From: Zygnema circumcarinatum
Taxonomy: Eukaryota; Streptophyta; Zygnematophyceae; Zygnematales; Zygnemataceae
Direction of reading: 5' to 3'
Length of the DNA: 31,642 bases
NCBI GenBank assembly: GCA_037447605.1
Contig: CM074811.1
Coordinates: 3,178,196-3,209,837 of the forward strand
Part shown: positions 20,601 to 28,604 of the stretch, in pieces
Layout of the letters: the number at the start of each line of letters is the position of its first letter
How positions within the stretch are numbered: the stretch's first letter is position 1
Translations under genes and position numbers: made by a program
Notes under the pieces: generated by a model
What the model saw: the letters and a program-made list of their open reading frames with translations, nothing else
What the model was told of the DNA's origin: nothing
Databases searched by the model: none

Positions 20601-20842
20601 GTGTGCCTCCCGCCTGTTCCATGCTGTGAAATGTCCTAAATCAGTTTCGTTAAACTGCAGAGGCTGGCGGAGTTGTATGTGACGCTGCCGGCCACCCTTT
20701 GGACTTTTCCCGCGGGCGGTTCCTTGACCTTGAGAAGGGCATCCTCGCCTCCAATGCGGCCCTCATGCCGGTCCTCTTGGCGGCCGTACAGACCTGCTTG
20801 AAGGGGGAGCAGCCGGGGGGAGTGGGTGTGGGGGCAACCTAA
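17618..20842 (+). CDS. SAL1: 3'(2'),5'-bisphosphate nucleotidase, SAL1/HAL2 type, 8 exons
   Basis: Exons 17618-17680, 18035-18110, 18339-18409, 18637-18845, 19117-19318, 19492-19590, 19911-20064 and 20661-20842 join in frame to 351 residues, close to the 353 of the short Arabidopsis form. The enzyme removes the 3' phosphate from PAP (3'-phosphoadenosine 5'-phosphate), a by-product of sulfation, giving AMP. In plants it also limits PAP as a chloroplast-to-nucleus drought and light stress signal. Metal-binding and catalytic motifs of the lithium-sensitive phosphatase family are complete: SPVTVADYG, LVAEE (E69, E70), DPIDGTKG (residues 133-140) and WDHAAGA (W281, D282), followed by EAGG. The start is well fixed: an in-frame TAA lies at 17576 and this is the first ATG after it. 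No transit peptide is encoded at this start, so a plastid form would need another upstream exon. An AATAAA lies 12 bases after the stop codon. Confidence 0.95.
17701..18020 (+). repeat. CT-rich tract in SAL1 intron 1
   Basis: This is almost entirely pyrimidine from 17700 to about 18020, ending near the acceptor of exon 2. Confidence 0.9.
18846..19075 (+). repeat. (CT)n/(TCTCGC)n in SAL1 intron 4, starting at the donor
   Basis: The intron begins GTACTCTCTCTC, so the microsatellite starts three bases after the exon end and runs for about 220 bases, including short TTTC and TCGC variants. Confidence 0.95.
19680..19880 (+). repeat. GA-rich tract in SAL1 intron 6
   Basis: Purine-rich GA and GGGA sequence upstream of the exon starting at 19911. 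The strand bias is opposite to that in introns 1 and 4 of the same gene. Confidence 0.9.
20065..20565 (+). repeat. 500-base polypurine tract in SAL1 intron 7
   Basis: Nearly uninterrupted G/A sequence made of GGGGA and GGGGAGAGG units begins at the donor (GTGAGAGAGG). It could form triplex or G-quadruplex structures. Reverse-strand Pro/Leu/Ser frames across it are artefacts. Confidence 0.95.
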
Positions 20843-21449
20843 GACAAAGGGTTAATAAAGGGGAAATTTGGGTCAACAAGTTGGTGGATCCAAAGGAGCA
20901 CTTAGTTGGTTATACTTTGGCAATGAGATTTGGAGATGGCGAGTTACTCGTGAATGGCAAAGGAGGGATGTTTGAATGTTTGTTGAACTTGATGTTGTGA
21001 GATGTGGTTGGAGAATTGGGTGTCTATCATACCAAGCTCATGGAGATCGCCGGTGCATGCATCCCCACGTCGGGGTTTCATACGCGCAGGGCCTTTCGCT
21101 ATTACGGCGTGTCAATCTTTTACATTTCCCGAAAGATAGAGTTTGAAACCAATACTTGATTTTCAGCAGACTAATTTATAACAGCGATCTACTTTAAATC
21201 CGAAAATTTTGCTTTCGAAATGAGTCCCGAAGCGCAATTAGGGGGACTTTCTCATAGCTTTCTGGTTACGGATTTGAATTGAGAATCCGTTCAGGACTGA
21301 ATTGAGTTCTACTCGATTTTTTTAAGTCTGACATGTCCTGACTCGAAGCTCGACTTCTCGTTTTTTAGCCTTTTGCTAAGGAGTTCCCCTACCGAGTCGA
21401 ACATCTTCCTCCGCCAATTTTTCCCTAAACCCTAAAACCCTAATCCCTG
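20843..21449. other. SAL1 3' flank and intergenic sequence
   Basis: The AATAAA at about 20854 is a candidate polyadenylation signal. The rest is unique, moderately AT-rich sequence without a supported gene. Confidence 0.5.
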
Positions 21450-21453
21450 AACC

Positions 21454-21535
<82 letters not shown>
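21450..21535. repeat. perfect tandem array of AACCCTC, about 12 copies
   Basis: A seven-base unit, CAACCCT, repeats about twelve times without error between 21450 and 21535. A few bases of CCCTAAA-type sequence precede it at 21424-21445. The unit differs from the telomere heptamer CCCTAAA at one position (CCCTCAA). Confidence 0.95.
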
Positions 21536-21845
21536 TACCACCGTATGCAAAGTTCGACACTGCCCCTTTCATGGGGAAATGCCCGCATCGAATGTTCACC
21601 GGCTTGCGGAGCTTACATCCAACGGCCAGCCTTGTCCAGATCCGGCATCTGACTTGTGCACAATCCAACGGTCCATCGCGCCCTTTCAACCAAACATGGT
21701 AACTAGTTCGCTGCAACGCTAACTAGAACGGAGAGATGTTCCATGTGAGCGGTCCGACCGCGCGTCCAACCAAAGATGGCACATGTGGACCCGTCCCCCT
21801 CCCTCCCTCCGTCCTTGCCCCCTCCCTCGCTCTCTGTCTCCCTCC

Positions 21846-22428
21846 ATGTTGGCGCGCCTCTCCCTCCCCGCCCTCCGTGGCCCTCTCTGTGCCTGCCACG
21901 TGGTACGCCCCGTGTCATTCTCCGTCCACGTGTCACCCCCCCTCCCTCTCCCTCTCCCCTTCCCTCCCTCCTCCACCCTCTCCCTTCCTCCCCCGTCCCC
22001 TCTCCCTCCCCTATGGCTCTCTAAACGCTCCCACCTCCTCCACCTAAACCCTTTCCGGTGCATGGCAACTACAGCAGCCGCCACAGAAGCCACGTCAGCC
22101 CTAAACACCCTAGAAAACCGTACGGATAGTACGGAAACCGTACAGGATCCGTTCAAGAAGGCGAGAATGGCGGCCTTGCGCGTGGGGACGCACAACGGGA
22201 CGTTCCATTGCGACGAAGCGTTGGGCTGTTTCATAATCCGTTTAACGGACCGGTTTCGGGACGCAGAAATTGTCAGGACGAGGGATCAAAAGGTGGGGGG
22301 GGGGAGGGGTTCAGGAGGATGGAAGTTCAAGGGAATTTTTTTTGTGGGTTTTATGCAATTGTGGGTTTTTTAGGGTTAAGGGTTTTGACATTAGTAATTT
22401 CTTTTTTTTTATTCCATTGGATTTTTGG

Positions 22429-22460
<32 letters not shown>

Positions 22461-25352
22461 GGTTTTAGACACGCTCGATGCGGTTTTGGATGTTGGCGGA
22501 GTTTACGATCCGGAGAAGTTTCGGTTTGACCACCACCAGAGAGGGTTTGACCATGTTTTTGGCCACGGATTTGTGACCAAACTAAGCAGCGCTGGGTTAA
22601 TTTACAAGGTGATTTAAGTACATGTAAGGGTCTCATTTCATTTCATGGACTGTATTCAAAGACTAATTTCACGTACCTTTTGCTCCTCAGAACCTTATTT
22701 CAAGTCTGTTAAACTCGTACTTGACTATTATATTTGAACTTAACTATGTAATTAGTTTACTGATTAATTCGTGCTTAAATTATTAAGTCTCAACCGCTTT
22801 GTATGGAGTGTAATGCAGAGGCATTGCTGTACATAATTTTTTTTTCTTAGTTTTAGGAGAGATATAAGGGGAGGGAGAGAGATGGAAGGAGGCTGAGGAG
22901 GGAGAGGGAGAGGGAGGGGGTGGGAGAGAGCAGCATTTCGGGCGTGAAATAATTGCGAAGGAAATGGAGCTTCCGGAGGAGCATCCAGACGTTGAAAAAG
23001 TTTATCTCACTCTCTACAAGACTTTCATGGAGGTATGTGAGGGGAATTTTTGTTTTTACTTAGAAAAATCTCAAAAATAATGATAATGATAATGATAATG
23101 ATAATGAGAAGCCTTGAACCCCAATGAGTCCGTCCGTAAAAAAATCCAGGTTGCCCTGAACCCTAATCTTTCAAAGGTCTCTGTCTCGATCCCCAATGCT
23201 ATCACCCTCCGTCCATGTGGAGCACAAAAAAAGTAAAGCGTAACCTAAAACTCTGAAACCAACCCTAATCTCCTTCAACAAAAAACTCAACCTCCCACAC
23301 AAAAAAATCATCCATGTTGATCCTCCACGAAATCTGTTTAACATTCACCTAAAATCCCTAAACCCAAAAGACCCTTAACAAACCCTAAAAAAACCCTAAT
23401 TTTCTTTTGTTTTTGTGGGGGGGGCAGGCAATTGACGGAATCGACAACGGAGTGAACCAGTACGAGACGGAGGCCCCCCCGCGGTACCAAAACTGTACGG
23501 ACCTCTCCGCACGTGTGGGGAGCCTGAACCCTGACTGGACCGAGGAGGCAACCAAGGAGAGGGAGAACGCGCAGTTCGCAAAGGCGGTCGAGCTCACCGG
23601 AGGGGAGTTTCTCCAGGTGAGGGAGGGAGAGAGAGAGAGGGAGAGGGAGTGGGAGAGGCGGGGCGGGGCGGGGGGAGGCGGGGGGAGGGGGGAGGAGGGG
23701 GAGGGAGGGGGGAGGAGGGGGGAGAAGGGGAAGGGAGTGAGGAGGGGGGGAAGGGGGGAAGGGGGGGAGGAGGGAGGAGGGAGAGGGAGAGGAAGAGGAA
23801 GCGGCGGGGTGGGGCGGGGGGGAGGGGGGGGAGAGAGAGTGTGGAGGAGGGGGAAGGAGGGGGGAGGAGGGGGAGGGGGAGGAGGGGAGGAGGGAGAGGG
23901 GGAGGAGGGGGGAGGAGGGGGAGGAGGGAGGAGGGAGGGAGGAGGGGAGGGAGGAGGGGGAGGAGGGGGAGGGAGAGGGAGAGGGAGGGAGAGGGGGAGG
24001 AGGGGGAGGAGGGGGAGGGAGGAGGGGGCGAAGAGGGGGAGGAGGGGGAGAAAGGGGGGAGGAGGGAGGATGAAGAGGGAGAGGAAGAGGGAGAGGCGGG
24101 GCGGGGCGGGGGAGGGGGAGGAGGGAAGGGGAAGGGGGAGGAGGGAGGAGGGAGAGGGAGAGGAAGAGGAAGAGGCGGGGTGGGGCGGGGGAGGGGGGAG
24201 AGAGAGTGTGGAGGAGGGGGAAGGAGGGGGGAGGAGGGGGGAGGAGGGTGGAGGAGGGGAAGGGAGGGAGGAGGGGGGGGAGGGGGCGAAGGGGGGGAGG
24301 AGGCAGGAGGGAGAGGGAGAGGAAGAGGAAGAGGCGGGGTGGGGCGGGGGGAGGGAGTGGGGGGGAGAGGGAGGGGAGAGGGGGGAGGAGGGGGGAGGAG
24401 GGGGAGGGAGGAGGGGGCGAAGAGGGGGAGGAGGGGGAGAAAGGGGGGAGGAGGGAGGATGAAGAGGGAGAGGAAGAGGGAGAGGCGGTGCGGGGCAGGG
24501 GGAGGGGGGGAAGGGGAAGGGAGGGGGAAGGAGGGGGGAGGAGGGAAAGGGAGGGAGGAAGGGGGGGAAGGGGAGGTGGAGGCAGGAGGGGGAGGGAGAG
24601 GGAGAGGGAGAGGCGGGGCGGGGCGGGGCGGGGGGAGGGGGGAGGAGGGAGGAGGGAGAGGGAGAGACGGGGGGATGAGGGAGGGAGAGAGAGTGGGAAG
24701 GGAGCTGAAGAGGGAAAGGCTGATGGATTGTCTGAAGAAATGTGAGACAGGGGAGTCGGGTAGACGGAGAGTTGGAGGGGGAGGAAGAAATGAGATTTGA
24801 GAGAGAGAGAGAGAGAGGGCAAGCGAGAGAGAGAGAGAGAGACAGAGAGAGAGGGAGAGAGAGGAGAGGGAGAGAGTATAAGAACCTTCTCTGAGATGGT
24901 TTCCATGTGGTTGGCAGAGTCTCCGTTACACCGTCAAGTCTTGGCTTCCCGCTCGCACCATTGTGAAGGAGAGTCTCGCTGCCCGAAAGGAGGTTCACGA
25001 GAGCGGGGAAATTTTTGTCTTGAAAAGATTCTGCCCGGTACTTGAGTCTTACTATCCTTTGAATGCTTCCTTTTTCCTTTACGTTTTCATTTTCATTGTC
25101 ATTTTTCCTTTTCCTTTGTATGGCTTCCTAAATATTTAGGGTTGACTTTGGGTCGTGGGTGTGACGTGACAGTGGAAGACCCACTTACAGGAGCTGGAGA
25201 CGGAGCTGAAGTTGGACCCCCTCCCCAAGTACATTCTCTACGAGGTACATTTAAACCTTCAAAAAAATAAAATAATTAAAAAAATAGCCCCTCTCAAATA
25301 AAAAATCCACACCCTAAACATTCAGTCTATGTAACTGTACCCCCTTGTCCCC

Positions 25353-25384
<32 letters not shown>

Positions 25385-25675
25385 TTCAAACCCTAAAATT
25401 TTGATGAGCATCATATCATGACTTTGACTTTGAGTTTTGGGGTTCAGGACGAGCGGTCCCACGATTGGCGCGTGCAAGCGATGGCGGTCGCGCCGGGGAA
25501 GTTCGAGAGTCGGCGCGCCCTCCCGGCGGCGTGGCGAGGGTTGAGGGACGAGGAGCTCTCCGCGGCGGCGGGGGTTCAGGGCTGCGTCTTCGTGCACGGG
25601 AGCGGGTTCATAGGCGGGAACCGAACCTTCCAGGGGGCCCTGGAGATGGCCGCGAAGGCGCTGGAGATAGAGTGA
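21846..25675 (+). CDS. MYG1: MYG1 family exonuclease (UPF0160, DHH-like), 7 exons
   Basis: Exons 21846-22292, 22462-22608, 22934-23032, 23428-23616, 24918-25037, 25173-25244 and 25448-25675 join in frame, all with phase-0 introns. The family is a 3'-5' RNA exonuclease shown in animals to act in both nucleus/nucleolus and mitochondria. Diagnostic motifs are [24 protein letters not shown] (DHH), [22 protein letters not shown] and, near the C-terminus, [19 protein letters not shown] and [11 protein letters not shown]. Two starts are possible. The ATG at 22062 gives 361 residues, the normal core length. The in-frame ATG at 21846 adds 72 residues that begin like a mitochondrial presequence ([20 protein letters not shown]). 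The extension then runs through CT-rich DNA, so it may instead be 5' leader. The exons themselves are intact and match the family end to end. Confidence 0.93.
23080..23108 (+). repeat. (ATGATA)n short tandem repeat in MYG1 intron 3
   Basis: About four to five copies of the six-base unit ATGATA occur in the intron between 23033 and 23427. The remainder of that intron contains CCCTAA-type sequence near 23350-23400. Confidence 0.85.
23617..24890 (+). repeat. 1.2-kb polypurine intron of MYG1 with ~370-390-base internal duplication
   Basis: Intron 4 is almost wholly G and A on the plus strand from the donor at 23617 to about 24880, with only scattered C/T. Within it, landmark sequences recur at a fixed distance: GGGGGCGAAGAGGG at 24024 and 24413 (389 bases apart), and GAGAGTGTGGAGG near 23839 and 24206 (367 apart). 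An interrupted GGCGGGGCGGGG motif recurs too. It is therefore a minisatellite-like segmental repeat, not only simple slippage. The giant Pro/Ser/Leu frames on the minus strand (23338-24998) and Gly/Glu/Arg frames on the plus strand are artefacts. Confidence 0.95.
25356..25386 (+). repeat. poly-A followed by (TA)n in MYG1 intron 6
   Basis: A run of about 16 A leads into about eight TA dinucleotides. Confidence 0.9.
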
Positions 25676-25756
25676 AGGGGGAGGGGTTCTATGGACAGTT
25701 TAGGGTTGGGTGGGTGGTACGGTTGTACGGCGGCATAGAGCGGATGTGTACATGGA

Positions 25757-25832
25757 GAGGGGAGGGAGGGAGGGAGGGAGGGAGGGACGTAGGGAGGGAG
25801 GTAGGGAGGTAGGGAGGGAGGGAGGGAGGGGA
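25757..25832 (+). repeat. (GGGA)n tetranucleotide tract downstream of MYG1
   Basis: Tandem GGGA units with GGGAGGTA variants lie about 80 bases after the MYG1 stop codon, probably in its 3' untranslated region. Runs of GGG at four-base spacing could form a G-quadruplex in the transcript. Confidence 0.9.
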
Positions 25833-26049
25833 GGACGAAAATTTTGGAACTTTTTTGGAACAATTTTGGGAACACGGAACATGGGAGCTCGGTTGATTCT
25901 GAGAGCTCGAAGGCTTTGGTGTTGGAGTGTGGTTCTGTGTTGGAAAATCTGTGCAAATTTGGCGTTGAACAATAGCTGTTTCCATCGCCGTTGCAGTTCC
26001 GTTCAGCCTAAGTTTTAGTTCCAGTTCCAGTTCCCGAAAGAGGCGATTC

Positions 26050-26240
26050 AAGTATGGTACATATCTTCAATATCGTTTCAGCGATATTCTGCGATACATA
26101 TTTGATACACTTGTACGGTATTGTACTTTTCGCACTTTAATCGTACAGTTTGGTACGCGACCGTACAAGTGCAGTTCAACTTCTTGTACGGTTTTGTGCT
26201 TTGCCTGCATATCCGTACATGTCTCGTACATGTGCCGCTT
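26050..26240. promoter_or_regulatory. GTAC-rich stretch upstream of SDH1
   Basis: Nine GTAC tetramers lie in about 180 bases (26058 to 26227), most as CGTACA or TGTACGG, where under one is expected. GTAC is the core bound by copper-responsive SBP-domain factors in green algae and plants. It lies 750-930 bases before the SDH1 start. The 26300-26900 part holds CACGTG sites at 26337 and 26377 and no gene I can support. Confidence 0.35.
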
Positions 26241-26865
26241 CAACCTGCGTCCGACAAATCGGGAGTGGCGCGGGGACGGCCACGTTGGCCGCCCCACGGC
26301 CGCGGAGGCTGGCCACTTGGACCACTCAAAACCGGCCACGTGACAGTCTGCCACTCCAACATTTCTGGAGATGCTCCACGTGTCGCTCGAGGGGCGTACC
26401 ACGTCAGACCTGGGTTCGCAGGCGTGTGTCCAACGACGGAGTACCGATTCCGGGCAGCTTCGGAAACAGACAAATGGGCGACAAAAATTTTCTTAAAAAC
26501 ATCGAAATGTGATGTCATGGGCAGGAAAAAAGGTTTTTTTGTTCAGTAGCTTATTTTTTAAGAATGAAAAATTATGGTTTTATTATCCAATCAGCGTGCT
26601 TAATGTTTCGTTTTTTGTCCATTCAAATTACTCCACGGTTTTCAGCAAAAAAAAAATCTTCCTATGGTAATAGATTTTTTGACTGCCCGAAAAAGTATCC
26701 GGAGCCCCTCAAACTTTCCCAATCGAAAGGCAAAGAATTTACGTAAATGCTCCCTACTTCCGTCAGTACAGTTCTTACATTCCGTACACTCCCCGGCTCC
26801 CCTTTTCCCCTCCCCTTCCTCCTCAGCGGAAGCGCCTTCTCTTCCTTTTGAAGCTTCCGACCGCT

Positions 26866-26945
26866 TTTAGGGTTTGAGGGTTTGAGGGTTTAGGGTTCAA
26901 GGCACTGCTCCCTTCCAACCACTTTTAGGGTTTAAGGTTAAGGCC
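26866..26945 (+). promoter_or_regulatory. TTTAGGG-type repeats in the SDH1 5' region
   Basis: About five copies of TTAGGGTTT or GAGGGTTT lie within 115 bases of the SDH1 ATG. In plants the motif AAACCCTAA (telo-box) occurs in promoters of housekeeping genes. Its density elsewhere in this window makes a specific role here uncertain. Confidence 0.4.
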
Positions 26946-26979
26946 CTGCGCCCGCCGCAGGGTTTAGAGCTCGGCCGCC

Positions 26980-28573
26980 ATGTTTCGCGCCGCCTTGAAG
27001 GCGCTCCTGCCTGCGACACGTGGCCGCAGCTACCACACCGGCCGCCATGGCTCCCGCGTCCTCTCCAGAAGCGCCCCCTCCGCCTCCTCCTCCACTTCCA
27101 ATGTATGCCTCCCCCCTCCCTTCCTCCCTCCCTCCCATCATAACGCATGCCATGGCCATGGCCGTGCACCATCATGGTGCTTCTCATCATCAGCATCATC
27201 ATCATCACGATGCATGTAGACATCTTCTCCCAACATACCCTTGCTTCCATATTTTCCTTTTCCAAACCCTAATGCTTCACTCAACCCTAAAACTCTTCAA
27301 CCTCTCACAGCTTTCAAAGCCCTCACAGGCTCCATCCTTCCAGCTGTCACACCCTTCCAAAACCCTAACGCCTTCAAATCCTGAACCCCTTCCCCCTAGC
27401 CCTCGCCCTAACCCTAACCTTCCCCGCATGCATGCATGGTGTGCAGGCGGGTCAGGCGTACCCCATAGTGGAGCACGAGTACGACGCGGTGGTGGTGGGC
27501 GCGGGCGGCGCGGGCCTGCGCGCGGCCATCGGCCTCTCCGAGAGCGGGTTCAACACGGCGTGCATCACCAAGCTCTTCCCCACGCGCTCGCACACCGTCG
27601 CGGCGCAGGTGCATGCATGCATGCATGCATGGCCCCATGGATGGATGCATGGATGCAGCACATGATGGCCGCCATGCATGGGAGGCATGGGGGGCATCGT
27701 GGGCATGTGGCATGGGCATTGGATGCTGACTTATGGCCATCATGAGGGGCTTGGAAGGGCGTGAGGGAGCGGGTGGTGAGGAAGGGGGGAAGCAAAGAGC
27801 AAAAAGAGGGTCGGTTGAAAATGTGGAAGGGGCAGCGTTAGGAAGCAGGGAGGGGAAGGGGAAGGGGGAAGGGGAAAGGGGAGGAGGAAGGGAGCAGTCG
27901 ACAAAGACTATGTCAAGGCACGATTTTTTTCAAAGGAAAGTAGGAAAGGTGTTTTTTTTTTTTTTGTTTCCTTGAGGAACTTTGTTTTGACGGAGACTCA
28001 TTTGGAACAGCTTGTCGCCCCCACCTCCCCCCCCTTTCCTTTTTTTGTCGTGGGTTTTTGGGAGAGCAGGGAGGAATCAATGCCGCTTTAGGAAACATGT
28101 CGGAAGACGACTGGAGGTGGCACATGTATGACACAGTCAAGGGCAGCGACTGGCTCGGTACGCCCATCAAAGCAAAAAACAAGGGAATAGAACGGACTGT
28201 CTTCTTGCTTTTCGAGTCTGTATTGTCTAATAATGTTTGTTCCTGCAGAGTTTTTAGGTTTCACATGATGACGTCATCATCTGCTGATGCTTATCACAGC
28301 ATGTGTCAGCGTCAGGAAGTCGGCAGAGTGTCATCTGCCCCTCTTTATTTTATTTATTTCTACATTTATACCTTTTAATTTTAATGGAAATTTTTCCTTG
28401 AATGGTCCTTGCAGGCGACCAAGATGCCATTCAGTACATGTGCAGGGAAGCACCCGCCGCGGTAATTGAACTTGAGCATTACGGACTGCCCTTCTCCCGC
28501 ACCACGGAGGGAAAAATCTACCAAAGGGCCTTTGGGGGACAGAGCCTCGACTTCGGTAAAGGTTAGTCTCTCC

Positions 28574-28604
<31 letters not shown>

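Noticed and set aside
20038-20622. Gly/Arg/Glu and Pro/Ser open frames
   Set aside because: Artefacts of the polypurine tract in SAL1 intron 7.
23338-24998. Very long open frames on both strands (over 500 codons of Pro/Ser/Leu on minus, Gly/Arg/Glu on plus)
   Set aside because: They translate the polypurine intron of MYG1; composition follows the repeat, and flanking MYG1 exons splice across it.
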